Source: Hybos culiciformis (taxonomy: Eukaryota > Arthropoda > Insecta > Diptera > Hybotidae). From it: DNA of 64,000 bases. The stretch is from NCBI GenBank assembly GCA_964007475.1, contig OZ023274.1, forward strand, positions 83,242,346 to 83,306,345. The letters run 5' to 3'. The stretch's first letter is position 1, and each line of letters opens with the position of its first letter. Positions 41,729 to 54,298 of this stretch are shown here, piece after piece. The notes under the pieces were generated by a model. The model was given only the letters and a program-made list of their open reading frames with translations, made no database searches and was not told the DNA's origin. The position numbers and the translations under genes were made by a program.

Positions 41729-41921
41729 CCATGTTGTGGTAATTCAACAAATGCTGATTTACCGGGCACACTAGCCGTTGTTGTACCACCATCTAAATAT
41801 TTTGGCGTATGTGGTGCATCTGGTGCATCCATACCAGATTGTGGTGTAGATGGGGGCCCCTCGTAGGGGCTCCCCATATCAGTAAAATTAAGCGTATTGG
41901 CGCCTATTGATGCCACTTTAT
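41729..41921 (-). CDS. Dll: Distal-less, first recognised coding exon (N-terminus)
   Basis: This exon encodes the N-terminus of Distal-less, a nuclear Dlx-family homeodomain transcription factor required for distal limb, antennal and mouthpart development. The peptide contains MDAPDAPHTPKY and PGKSAFVEL, which I recognise as insect Dll. It ends ...PQH plus two bases (GG) at a consensus donor, GG/GTAAGT, and these two bases join C of the next exon to make Gly. The likely start is the ATG at 41877-41875 (MGSPYEGPPS...) or the internal ATG at 41832-41830 (MDAPDAP); both have G at -3 and G at +4. The frame stays open upstream of the first ATG (reading SIGANTLNFTD), so coding may begin in an earlier exon. 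The 5' boundary is placed at the acceptor TTTTAG/AT (41923-41922); an alternative acceptor AACAG lies about 15 bases further upstream in the same phase. A GTG at 41916 could be read as a start but is not a credible one. Confidence 0.93.
41852..41875 (-). promoter_or_regulatory. GC hairpin immediately after the first in-frame Dll ATG
   Basis: On the transcript, the bases directly after ATG 41877-41875 can fold into a stem of about nine pairs with one mismatch. It is made from runs of G and C around a five-base loop (TACGA in transcript sense, positions 41865-41861). It is among the most GC-rich stretches in the window and sits in otherwise AT-rich DNA. It encodes GSPYEGPP, so part of its composition may simply reflect Gly and Pro codons. 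A hairpin just downstream of a start can slow scanning ribosomes and favour use of that start; that role here is inference. Confidence 0.4.
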
Positions 41922-43708
41922 CTAAAATTTTGAAGGCTGTTTATTTTTCGTAGGGTATAAGAAAAAAAAAATTTTACAATTATTTTTTTTTTTGTTTTTT
42001 TCTTAATTTTTTTATTTTTTTCTTCAAGTTTTGATTTTATTTTTCAATTGAAATTTTTTTTATAAAAATTTTATAAAAAAAAAAGAAAAACAAAATTTGT
42101 TTTTTATTTTTATAAAATTTTCTTTTTTTTTTCTAATTTCTATTTATCTCATAATCAAATTTTTTTGTTTTTTAATTCAATATTATATTATTTTTAATTT
42201 TTTGGCGGCAAAACAATTTTACTCTTTTCACCCTTTATTTTTCTAATTATTTTGCAACACTTAACTTTTGCCGTTCTTATAACTACTTTTTAACTGGTAA
42301 GACAGTAAAAAAATTTTCTTTCACAACAATTATACTCAATTATTAAAAAAACATTTCTTTTTTTGTCATGAATAATTTTTTATATTTTTCTTTCTTAAAT
42401 TTAATTAACTTATAGGTATATTTTGGAAATATATATATCTGAATTATTAAAATTAAAATCACTTTTAATTTCTTAATTAAAATAAAAAGAAAAGAAAAAA
42501 AAAAACAATTTTTTTTTTCTATGTTAAATCAATTACAATTTTAGATATTAAATTTATTATTATTATTAAATTTTTATTTTTATCTTTTTTTTTTTATTTT
42601 TTTTTTATGTGTTAACAGTTATAATCCAATTAAGGCAATAATTAAAATAATAGATGTAATTATTATGGAAATAAAAAGCGACGGTATATTATACATTTAA
42701 TTGGTAAACCAATTAAAAACGAAAACATACGAGACAAAAAAAAAAGATAAATTTTGTTTATTTTTGTAATTTTTTTTTGTTTTCGTTCTTTTTTTTTTTG
42801 TTTATTTTTTATTGAATTTTGTTTATTATATTTTAATTTTGCAATTTTAAAAATAGAATTGTCAAAATTTTTAGTATGTATCTTATATGGAATTTAGATA
42901 AAAGTATCTTTTATCTTGTTTGTATGGATAATTTTGGAATATTTATTATTTTTTTTAAATTAATTACCGAATAAAAATATTTCCGGAAAAACAGATCAAA
43001 TTTTTCTTATTTACTAAAAAATAATTATTTTTAAGTGTCAAAAATTTTATTATTGACCATTAAAAATAAAAAATAAAAATATTTTTTACTTTCTTTTTTT
43101 TTTTCTTAACAGTGTTATTATTTAATTAATTTTTTTTTTTTGTTTTTCTTGTTTTGGTTTTTTTTTTTTTGTATTTTCACAAAACTACTAATTTCGTAAT
43201 TAACAAAGTATAAGAAAAATCACGTAAAATTATTATTTATTTATTTTTTACCAGTGTGTATAATTTTTTTTTTATTATTATTATGAAATTAAAATCTAAT
43301 TCATATAAAAAACAAAAAAAAAAATTATTACGCTGCGCGACCAACCACGAACAAAGTGCGTGAACAACTAGGTACTAGGTGATTATTTGATCATTTTTTG
43401 GGGTCCCACAATAAAAATTATTTCATCTGTATTGGCAAAAAACATAATATAACTACGTTGTTTGTTCAATGGTATTGTGAAAAAGAAAAAAAAGATACTC
43501 AATATTTGTGTATTAAAAATATATGAATATGACAAAATAGATACACAAAATGTAAAAATACATAAAAAAAAAAAGTTATTTTAATGTGTTTATTTTATCG
43601 TTAGATATATTTTACTAACACTAAAATTCTTAAAGTATCGAGTAGATATATATTGTGTACAAAAATGCATGAATTTGTGCACAAACATAAGCATAGTGAA
43701 CAACTTAC
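41922..43708 (-). other. Putative Dll leader intron / proximal upstream region
   Basis: This is either the first intron (if the donor at 43709 is used) or upstream flanking DNA. It is extremely T/A rich, with long T runs between 42000 and 43170, and has one GC-richer patch at 43332-43400 containing GCGCGACC, AACCACGAAC and a duplicated CTAGG. No coding potential was seen. Confidence 0.5.
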
Positions 43709-43733
43709 CTGAAAAAGCTTAGCCATACAAAAA
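43709..43733 (-). other. Candidate 5' leader exon end of Dll with upstream ORF start
   Basis: A consensus donor, TTTTTCAG/GTAAGT, sits on the minus strand at 43709/43708, about 1.8 kb upstream of the first recognised coding exon. If spliced to the acceptor at 41921, the leader is stopped in the main frame (TAA GCT TTT TCA G/AT). It would therefore be untranslated for Dll, and initiation would fall at the ATG at 41877. An ATG at 43726-43724 would open an 11-codon upstream ORF, MAKLFQ/IKWHQ, whose stop lies 26 bases before that ATG. The 5' end of this exon and the promoter are not determinable from sequence alone, so the interval covers only the 3' edge. The donor match is strong but transcription is inferred. 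Confidence 0.3.
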
Positions 43734-45864
43734 AAAAATTAAATATATTATGCCGAAGTATATGTGTGCAGTCAACAAATCGTAAATTAAAGATTTTTGA
43801 TTTCTCTGTGTGTGTTCAATATGAAAATCTATGAAAAATAAACAAAAAAAGCTTTTATTATTGTGTGAAGTGGTTGAACAGGTTTTTCCACACTGTATAC
43901 ACACTGAGTGTACAGATAGTTTCAATTTGTGGATGAGTATAAAATAAATAGATTTTTTATTATTTTATGTTCAGATTGCTTATTATTTTTTCTGTTAAAA
44001 AAAAGTAAGCAAAAAAAAAAAAAGAAAAAAACTTCAATGGCGCATTTTTTTTTTCTATGTAGTTGAAACTACAAAACTCGAATAAGAATATTTTTATATA
44101 TATAATATATATTAGTATAATATGAATGATTTTGCTTTTTTCTTGTTAGAATTGAATTTAATTGGTTCATAATCATAATATATATGTACATTATGTAGTG
44201 TAAGTGTTATAATAAAAAAAAACAAATATGAAAAGAAAAACGAAATCAATACAAAATAAATGGGTGGTACAGATGATAATTTCATATTTTATGTAATCGC
44301 AGTGACAGAGCAAATCAAATATTCTATCATGCTGAGATATATACATATATGTATACATAAAATTTTAGGTTATATAGAAACTTTTTATATATTTCTTAGT
44401 TTTGAATTTGAAGTCTTATAATTCTACTGCAGATATTTTTCATGATTTAAGTCTAAAAATGTCTAATATTTATATCTTCGAAGCTTCAAAAATCAAATTG
44501 GAAAGTATGTGAAATCTTATATTATAAATAATAACATAAAACTTGTAATTTTCTTCAAAAAACTTCTCGCCTATGATAAGTCTAAAATATATACCATAAT
44601 TCTAATTGGTACAGTACAAGATTATTACATTGACAAAGCTTACATAATTAATTCTTAAAACTAAACACACAAAATTTTAACATAAAATTATTTAATTTAG
44701 TAACAAATTTCTATCATTTATAATAAATTATATTTATTCAATTTATTTTCACTTCTTAATTAATTAAATTATTATGGAAAGTGAAACTTTAAATAAAAAC
44801 AAAATTAAAGTATTTATATAACCTAGTCCTTTTATTCAAATATAAAATTCTTTTAATAATAATAATTTGAATGAAATCTAAACTAATTTAAAAATTGGAA
44901 AAAAATTATCTGTTAATATTTATTTCAGACTTCACTGCTAATTTGGGCGTATTAAATTTAATTACCTTCCCATTCTCTAATAAGATTTTGCGCATAACTT
45001 TTTTAAAGGATAACGCACACACATATCGAACATAAAACCAACCATAGATATTTTTTTTTTTTTTTTTTTAACTAATACTATTTTATTTTATGTATGAAGT
45101 TGTTTTCGAACACATTTACAAATCATTGTACCTTGGTAATAATATTTACAGAAAAAAGAAGAAAAATTTTTGGTAAAAAAATAAAATATGTATATTGTAT
45201 AACCCACCTGCAGCAACTTGCTTTCCAAAAAAAAAAAACATTTTTTAAAAAAAAATTAAGAAAAACTAAAAAATATATTTTCTTTTTCATAGCATACATA
45301 TATGTAAGCCACCATTACAGTTTGAATTTTTGGGTAAATGAGTAGTATCTGCACTTTAAATTTTAAATTTTGATAGAACTACGGTTAATAAAAAATATGC
45401 CTTTTATACATATTAAATTTAAATGAAACTTCTGAGAAAAATAATTAAAAAAAAAAAAAGAAAATACATTTAAAGCTTTTATTTAAAGAGTTTTTTTTTT
45501 GCTCTAGAAAAAGTTTTTCTTCATCAAAAATTTTACAAATAAGATAAATATATATTTTATTTTATAAATATGCCGGTGTAATTAAGATTGTCGCGCATTA
45601 ATAATGTTATCAAAAAAAATTTAAATTCTAATGCCGTCTGCCCGCCGTATATGATTATTTCACAAATTTACAAGTTTTTCACAATGACAACGTCGGTATT
45701 TTAATAAAAATAATCATATTTGAAAAAAAAAAATTTGGTTTTGCGAAAAACAATTTCTTTTATTTTATCAGTGTGAGATCTTCAATGTCATAATGACAAG
45801 GAATGTTGAAAAAAATTAAATTTTCAATCTAGCCGAATCCAATATTTGACAATATTATAATATT

Positions 45865-46242
45865 ATGATAATACGGCAATTTGACAATATGCTTCATGAA
45901 CAATATCTTTTTGAATCCGTTATCAAAAAGTTATTTTTAATTGTAAATTCAAAAAAAATTATGAAACAAAACACATTGTCCGAAAAATCCTGCCAAAGGC
46001 TTCAAATATATTTTTTTTTTATTATTTTAATAAAACTTTTTCACAAGCTCGAATTCAAAATAAAAATATTATTAGAATTTTCCTCAAAATCTATTAATGA
46101 AACGTACATGCGAGTTTTGATTTTAATATTCAAAACGTCGAAAAGAAAAATAAATATTTTTACACTCGAAAACTCAAGAATTTTGGGAATAAGTAGGTAT
46201 TGGCGGGTTCAAATTAAAAAGATATATATTCTTTTAGGATAA
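45865..46242 (+). other. Longest ORF in the window (125 codons), unsupported
   Basis: The ORF starts at ATG 45865 and ends before 46243. It reads MIIRQFDNMLHEQYLFESVI and closes SRYWRVQIKKIYILLG. The middle is dominated by K, I, F and L and contains a T-run encoding FFF. Its length is somewhat more than expected for stop-rich AT DNA, but composition is close to background and I recognise no domain. It may be chance or a heavily decayed element. Confidence 0.12.
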
Positions 46243-47928
46243 AGCTATAAACTTTTGACTAAAATACAGTGAACTTTAACTCTGTTTATCTTTTATTCCA
46301 TTGGAATAACATAAATCAAAAATATTATATTTATTCCGTATAACGCATATCCGCAATGCAATACATTCCTCATGAATATTAATACACTGTTACAGAAGGT
46401 TTAATTGTTTTATAAGCGCATGATAATTATAATATTTAGAATAAAAATCGATGGAAGCGGATAAAAGTTCATTTTCTAAATCCTAATGATATTGTTTTCT
46501 CTCAATAACATTAAATATGGTTTCATAATAATTTATTATAATTAATCTGAATACTAAGTTTCAAATTTGTACTTATTTATGTATTTTGTTTTGTGGTAAA
46601 ATTAATAATTATTAATGTTTCCTGATGGATTAATTCAGAATCCTTTATTTAACATATAATGAATAACGTAAAAATTGAAAGAAAATTAAGCAAAAATAAG
46701 TATGGATAAGTAAAGGATTTCAATCGACTATGTAAAATAACACTAAAACATTAACAATTAAAATCCGCCGGAATTGAAAAATTTAAATTGTTCTCACTAC
46801 TAAACCTAAGTTATTATACAGAACTTTTTTTACCCATAAATTTTAAGACAAAGTTTGTTATTATTGGCAGATTTTCATCAATTGTTCATGAACTAATAAT
46901 CAAACATTTCAATGTGAAAAAGATCCTAGGGGTGGTCGATCTCTAGAACATTAACAAAAAATAATTTATTAATTTTATTATATTAATTCCGAATTTATGT
47001 TCCAAAGAAATATTTTATGTATAATAAACAGAACACAAAATTATTGGTAAAATATAGAATAATATTTTTAACAAATTTCAAAATATTTATTTTCGATTTG
47101 AACTACCAAAACTCGTTCGCCTGATGCTTCACAAATTTAGATATTCAATCTACAGGCAATGTATTTTATTTTTATATTTTAATTAACATTAAATAAGTCA
47201 GTAAAATATAAAAAAAATGAAACACATAATAAAAATAAACGAATTTTATTAATTTTGCCTGAAATTAAAATTTGAATTTAAGAAGTACTATACATATGTA
47301 TTTTAATTGAACATATACATTTTACATAAGTCTTTATTATATAATTATTCGTATATTATGTACTCTATTAATAGGAATTTTAAACTTATCATAATATTTA
47401 TGTTTAATGTATAGTATAATATGACAAAGCAAAGCAATTATTTTATTTGAAGATGAAATATGATTAATTACAAAAATTTTGACGACATTTATTGATGATA
47501 TTATCTAAAAAAAAATCCATTATAAATTTTAAAATAAATAAGTTTTAAACACTCTATCTCTTTAATTCATGTCAATTGATTCCACATTTTCAGAGCATTT
47601 ATAAATTTACGTGTTGGAGTAGATAAGTACTTATATTCGAAAATTATTATTTATTTGAAGAAAAATTGCAGTCTATTGTTCTCTTTTTGATACACCCTAA
47701 ATATAAATAAGGATTACATATACATAATATAATAAAAGCCTATAGGAATTTCTCTTGAAATTTTTTTTTTTTTTTATTCAAAAACCATACTTTTACGAAT
47801 AGAAAGATAAGTTGTTTCCGTTTTATAAAAAGCAAGATAATTTTTTATTAAGCTTTTGTGCTAAATTTTTCAAAAAGGAATTTTATAAATCTTTTCCGAC
47901 AATTATCATTTTATGTTGTGTTTTTTTT

Positions 47929-47953
47929 TATATATATATATATATATATATAT
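47929..47953. repeat. (AT)n microsatellite
   Basis: About twelve AT units following a T run. It creates ORFs rich in IY repeats on both strands that are not genes. Confidence 0.9.
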
Positions 47954-48119
47954 TTTATTTTCATAATTTAAGGAAGAAGAACATAAAATGTATTTTCTTA
48001 TAAATATAAATAAGTGCTTTGCGAAATAAAATATTTTTTTTGTATATATAAAATAATATATATACGTATACGTAACTATATATATGTACTTGCAAACGAG
48101 AGACAAAATATATATTCAC

Positions 48120-48134
48120 CGGTAAATTTACCAC
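48120..48134. repeat. Copy 1 of shared 15-mer with palindrome GGTAAATTTACC
   Basis: CGGTAAATTTACCAC occurs here and again at 54773-54787. The 12-base core is a perfect palindrome. It contains seven G/C bases, so a second copy in AT-rich DNA is unlikely by chance. Confidence 0.7.
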
Positions 48135-50402
48135 CAGAGCTCAATTTGATGTATGTAATCGTTTAAAGATAGGAACACATTGGATTTCATAAAATTTATT
48201 ATGTTTAATAGAAAGTTCATTTATATTATAAAACCTTAGAAGGACAAAAGTTCATATAAATTTTATCTTGATTATGCTGAATTTTATCTAGATTTTGCAG
48301 CAGAAGTTATTTTGCAATCGATTAGCTTTTAATATATGTACTAAATATTTTTAAAGCAATAAGACTTGAACGAAAAAACGTTGTTTACAGAAAATTTATG
48401 ATTCTATCTATACATATATTAAATTTATACCCTGAAATTTAAAATTATCATTTAATTTTAACTTTATATCGAAATGGCCATTAAAAGTTAAACGATAACA
48501 ATCCGATTCTGATATGTTATTGAAGTACACATGTATACATTATTTGATTTGATTAGATTAAAATAAAATATATTTTAAAAACATATTAATATTTAAAAAA
48601 AAAATAAATTTTAGTCATAAAAATATTACATCATTTGTTTTCTTTTTGAAGCGTGAAATTTGGCCTTGTACTAAAAGTTCTATAACCAATTTCTTCGATT
48701 TTTTTATGATTTTTAAATTACTTTCTGGCTATAAAAATCAAAAATTCTTAACTTCAAATTTATTTCAGTTCTTCGTAACATAGTTTTCATACTTCGATTG
48801 AAAATATTTTTGCAAATAGTTGTTTTAAGTTTGTTCAATCGATATCTATATATACCTACATACGCCGAAATTTAATAAAAATCCGATATAAGCCGTAGTT
48901 GGAATCACAATTATATGTATCTAAACATATGTGCATTCAAATGTGTATAAAACACTAATTTTAACTGAAATGTATTGTCACCCATCGAATAATTGGATTT
49001 AATCGAGCTTTTTATTACTAGAATTGAAAATACACATTAGTTTTAATAGAAACCTTCTTGACAACTTTTAGCTTTGGAACCTGGAATCATAGAAGCTTAT
49101 CCTTTAGTTATGAGATGTGAGTAAGAGTTCTCAGTTTTTTAGAATACAAAAAGTCGAAATAAATTTTGTAATAAGAAACTTATGAAATCAGTGCCGGACG
49201 AACGGATTTTTCATGAAAACATATAAGTTTTTTTAATTTTTGACAAATAAGGGACCAAGAATATAGCTAACTTAGTATATCAGCGCTGAACATTTAAACA
49301 AATTGGTGAAGTTTATTAAATTTTTCAAATTTTTTTTTTTGAAAAACGATTTTTCGATGACGATAAATTATCATAAAAAATATTTTCAATATTTTGTTGC
49401 TTTTAAAATAATGCTCACAAACAATATTATATATGTTAAGCTTTCACATTAAAAATTAAAAAAAATAAAATAAAAACGAATTAAATACAATGACCACAAT
49501 ATTTTTTTATTGTATTTTATATTTTTGCAGACCATAAAAAAGCTAGTGAACATTAGGCCAAAAAATTTCATAACAAATAAACAAAAAAATAAAAAATAAA
49601 AATATTTGAAGTTTGCTTTACGATTTATGATTTTAATTATGAAAGCTGAGAGTTGTTGACGTAAAAAATACACTTTGCTTATTGAAATTAAGAAAAAAAA
49701 TAACCATAATATTATACTTTATATTTTTGTTATTTTTTATTATCTCGCAAAGATAAGGTTAAATACTTAATTGTGATTTATGATAAATTTAAACTGAAAT
49801 TTTTTGATACCATTGTGGTCTATATTATATATAATTAAAATCTTTAAGATTAAATTGATATATATTAATTAATATCTCATTAAAAGGTTTTATATAATTT
49901 TTTTGTTCATTTTTTTTTTTATTATTATTTTGTAAACAAACAATCAATTTAAAAATTATTATATCAAATTGTATTATATTATGTATAGGTTTTTTTATAT
50001 TAATATTTTCTAAATGGTAAAAAAAAAAATTTAAAGCATAAATAAAATTTTCAAAAATCTATTATGTTTTGTATGCGGTGCTGAACATAAAATTACCGTT
50101 TTCCTTTTGACAACATATTAAGGATAATAAAAATACACTTACATATATATAAAAAAAAGTATCAAATATCTAGTTCCTATTTCAATTATAATATATTTTC
50201 CAAAATAAATAATATACAAAAAATAAAGGAGATTTTTTTTTTTGTTTTCAACTGCAAATCAATTTTTTTTATTACAATTTAAATAGCTTTAAAAAATATA
50301 ATCATAAAAACATCAAATCACAAAATAAATCATTAAATAAATGAAGCGATACCGAAGCAAATTATTATTATTTGTATCGAAAATTTTTATTAATTGTGCG
50401 CC

Positions 50403-50406
<4 letters not shown>

Positions 50407-50437
<31 letters not shown>
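50407..50437. repeat. (ATT)n microsatellite
   Basis: About ten ATT units. Confidence 0.95.
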
Positions 50438-50438
<1 letters not shown>

Positions 50439-50829
50439 CCGTGATCCTTAAACTCTGAGAAAAAAAATATAACATATATGAAACGTTAAGTAGTTAATGA
50501 TTTTTATGCTCTACAACCGCATAAGCATAGAATTCTTATGTCTATACAATATGTACTGTTGAAAAATGTTTTTATGTTTAAAACTGGATGTAAATAAAAA
50601 GCTAATAAGTTTGTGGTCGCTTTCGAAGGCATAAAATAATTTCCTTTTCTTTGAGTATTTGCCTTAAAGTCAATTATAAGTCAATTATAATTTAAATTAG
50701 AGTAATATTTGTAATATTTTTCTGTGCTATTTAAAGAAGAAACTTCAATTCCTTGAAATAAAAATTCTGGAATTTAAGAACGTTCTTGAAGCTTAAATAA
50801 TGCATTCTTCTACATTTTTAGGCTTTATA

Positions 50830-50961
50830 AAAAAAACACAGAAACACTTATAGATCAAGTGGACAATTGAAAAATTCACACAAATTCCAGCCCGAGGTGG
50901 GAATCGAACCCATGACCGAACACAGTGTAGGATAATGACAATACCACTACACCATGACATA
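50830..50961 (-). mobile_element. Decayed tRNA-derived SINE
   Basis: On the minus strand, the segment from 50961 contains a good RNA polymerase III A box (TGGTGTAGTGG at about 50954-50944) and a perfect B box (GGTTCGATTCC at 50910-50900). They are spaced exactly as in a tRNA: position 8 to position 54 is 46 bases. However, the bases expected for the 5' acceptor strand do not pair with the 3' CTCGGGC side, the anticodon stem is badly mismatched, and the T stem has one mismatch. It continues past the tRNA part into an unrelated tail of about 60 bases ending in a T-rich run (about 50824-50831). This is the architecture of a tRNA-related SINE rather than a functional tRNA gene. No target-site duplication is clear, so the ends are approximate. 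Confidence 0.6.
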
Positions 50962-51690
50962 ATATCTTTATTTTATTTTATTACTTTTTGGTTCATTTTT
51001 AAAAATATTTATATATAAAAAATACACATGCCACTAGAAATTTACTTGTTACCAATATATATAAATTAAACAATTTGATGGTTAACGATTTTGTTATCAA
51101 AAATATTCACTATCGAAATATCTGAGAAGCCATATGGATAATTCTAAAAAAGTTAAGAACAAACCTTAGTTTTGACTATAAACGAAAATTATTTTAACCA
51201 ACAGTATCTATCAATACTTTCAATAGAAATAACTATACCCATATATTGATTCTTAAACTATCTTCTCTAATTTCAAATAGTGTTTTCAGTGAACTACAAA
51301 ATAAAAAATAAAATTAAAGCATAACTAAAAAGTGTAAAGAAACCAATAATTGAGACTAATAATAAAATGAAAACCAACAAATAAAAAAACATGAAAATTG
51401 AACAATACCTTTCAACGCGCATTAAAATTATGAACCAATAAATTTTTCTTATTATTAATTCACTATTTCTGTGCGCGCTTAACTTCCGACATTAAAAAAA
51501 AATGTTCTTCATATGCGCGGACATTATGAAAATTTATGTTCAACCGAAATCCCCATTTAGATAAAATCCTGCTGGGAATACTCGTAAAAAGACTTATAAA
51601 AATTAAAAATGCATTTTAAAGTCAGAGAGAGAAACTTTTTTTTCGTGTTTTTTTTTTTTTAATTTTTAATGGGGTGATGAACATAAACCA

Positions 51691-51715
51691 CCAGCGAATA
51701 AGGACATCACGCTGG
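51691..51715. repeat. Inverted repeat CCAGCG/CGCTGG
   Basis: CCAGCG (51691-51696) pairs with CGCTGG (51710-51715). A competing pair, GTGATG (51674-51679) with CATCAC (51705-51710), overlaps it. The patch from about 51670 to 51725 is much GC-richer than its surroundings. Confidence 0.5.
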
Positions 51716-54261
51716 GAGCGGCTTTATTTATTTGTTAACAGGCGCTTTTTATAGATTAATAATAATTAATAAAATGTTTTAAATCTTTTGGATTTATGAA
51801 TGTACCTGCGTAAAATCTATGTAACTATATAAGTCTATAGAACAATTTTATTTCTGAAGAAGCGAAAAAGCGGAATAAAATAAAACATTTCTTTTAAAGA
51901 AGTCAGAATGAAAAAAAAAAAAAATTTAACCAACATTTGAATAATTAATTAAAAACCTTTAAATTAAAAGAAAAAGGCGCATAACATAATAATTCTTTGG
52001 AAAAATTAAGACTTTAACTCATACTGAGCTTTTTGCGGCATCGTTTCATTTTTTATTTATTATTTTCTCACGTTAAGGTTTAAAATATGGAATAATAGAA
52101 GAAGCATTAAGATCGATTTTTGGTTTTTTTTTTTTTATATTGATGATAAGCTTCAGAATTAGAAAACTATGAATGTTAGGTATTTTTTAAGAACACTTTC
52201 AACAGTAGTTATAAATTAATTCAACATTAATAATTCAAATTGGATGTGACAAAATTTGACAAAAATTGGACAAAATATCTTCAATCAACATTCTCTTAAA
52301 AATATTTCAACCTTATAATAGTTTTAAGACATAATTTCAAAGTAGGTATATAAATATTTTTAAAACCAAATCAAAGATAAGATAAATTTAAATTTTCTTT
52401 TAGTTTTGAGAAAATTAATATAAAATGTGATAATAACATCTGAATGTTTAATTAAGAAATGACGTAAATTGTATTTTATAATTTAGCTAATCTAATTTCT
52501 AATGAATTAATTAAAAAATTTGATATATTAGTATCCAGTAAAACAGGTGCGCTCGATTGATTTCTAATTTTCTCAATTAAAATCACTCAACCATGAATGT
52601 ATTAAGTTATTTTCATATCTGGAAAATTAGCTATAAGGACCAGTTATTAAGTTATAACTACAATAAATTGCAATATTTTCTGATAGTATGTGCTCAAAAT
52701 CTTCCATTTATTATGAAATACATAATATCTCGTATAAAAATATACAGCAAATGTATTGTAGCAAAATTTGATACTCAAAAATTATAATTTTTAATGTTTT
52801 TTCAGCGAAAAATAAATCACAAATCTTTTTTTTTCAGTCTATTTGTGTATAACTTAACTACTCCTTCATCAATCCTTATAAACAAATGGTAATACATAAT
52901 GAATAAATTTATAGAATTTAACATTATAAATATGTCACTATAGTCGAGATCTCATTCAAATATTAATATTTAAATTTAAAAATTTCTATAAAATTAATAT
53001 TTTAATCATTCATTTTAATAGCATAATTGAAATTTTCAAATCCACTTCTAAAAACCGAAAGCTTTATATGTATTTATCAACACACAACTTAATAAATCAA
53101 TATTTTGACGTTTTATTCTGGATCGTGCGATGATTTTTATGAGGCTTCTATGGGAAAAAAAAAATTTGCAAAATCATTTGAAAAAATTAAAAAAAAAACC
53201 AAAAGATTCAAAACAAAAAGGATATACAAAATTAAATTCATTGAAAATTAATCGATGAGAAAAAAAAATTTGCTACAGTGCACTTTTTGATAAAAGTCAA
53301 AGTCAATGATGTTGCGAATTTAATTGCAAAATAAAGCACAAAAAGTTTAAAATTTCAAGTCAGACATAAAATTATTTTTTTTTTTTGTAATTTGAGTTAT
53401 AAAAATTGAAAAATTTAATCGATATTGACAAACAAGTCCTTATACAAAGTTATATGGATTTCTGGGAAATTAATTTCAATAAAAAAAATATGAACATATA
53501 TATAAATAGTGATTTCTATATTATATAAGACCCAATATAAAACAATGACCACTATTATTCGGAACTAACCATACTTAAAACATATGGAAAACACTGTTTC
53601 ACCGACACATTTAAAATCCTTAAAATTCAGGATAAATTCTCATTACCTATAAGTAAAATCATTGTTGTCTCAGGGCAGTACAACGGTTAAATTACCTAGG
53701 TGCAAGGAGATCTTGGTATTTCTGACCCGCTACAACCTAAGCTAACCTAACCTATATTAAAGAAGTCGACATAGCCAATACCATCATTGTAAAAATATTT
53801 TGATTAAAAATTGAAACTAAACACAATTTTTTAGCTTTAAGGATGAATTTCGTGCCGAAAAAAAGAAATGGAATAAAAATGTAATATTTGACAATCTCAT
53901 GCTTCTTTAGCATTATTAGATATTCAGTGTAATTAAGTTTTATTTTTTTCAGCTTCTATTACATAATTTTCCGTATGATTTTTAAAACAGGTACTTCTTG
54001 CATTACAAGTTCCAGGCTATACTAAATGATTTGAAAGCTGTGAGAAAAATTTAACTCACAATTGTATAGATAATTGATTCCACATATATATTCATACTAT
54101 GTTGAGAAAAAAAAAACATATAAAATAAAAATCCAAATGAAAAATCCATTTTTGTTAAATATATATTTTTTTTATATATTATACCAGATCTTTTTCGATT
54201 TTTATGAATGAATCAATTTAGATTTTTTATGACTTAAAAATCACTTAAAGATCTTTTATAT

Positions 54262-54264
<3 letters not shown>

Positions 54265-54294
<30 letters not shown>
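54265..54294. repeat. (AT)n microsatellite
   Basis: About fifteen uninterrupted AT units. Confidence 0.95.

Positions 54295-54298
<4 letters not shown>

Noticed and set aside
41875..41916. Dll start at the GTG at 41916 (reading VASIGAN...)
   Set aside because: Nuclear insect genes rarely start at GTG, and an in-frame ATG with good context follows at 41877. The upstream open frame is better explained by splicing from an earlier exon or by chance.
43719..43925. Minus-strand ORF with CIQCGKTC overlapping the candidate leader
   Set aside because: Its first codon is TTG, the second half is low-complexity, and the Cys pair is too short to be a zinc finger. The strong donor at 43709 suggests leader RNA instead.
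47812..48106. ORFs rich in IYIYIY on both strands
   Set aside because: They are translations of the AT microsatellite at 47929-47953.
50890..50961. Functional tRNA gene
   Set aside because: The acceptor and anticodon stems do not pair and a non-tRNA tail follows. It is better explained as a SINE.
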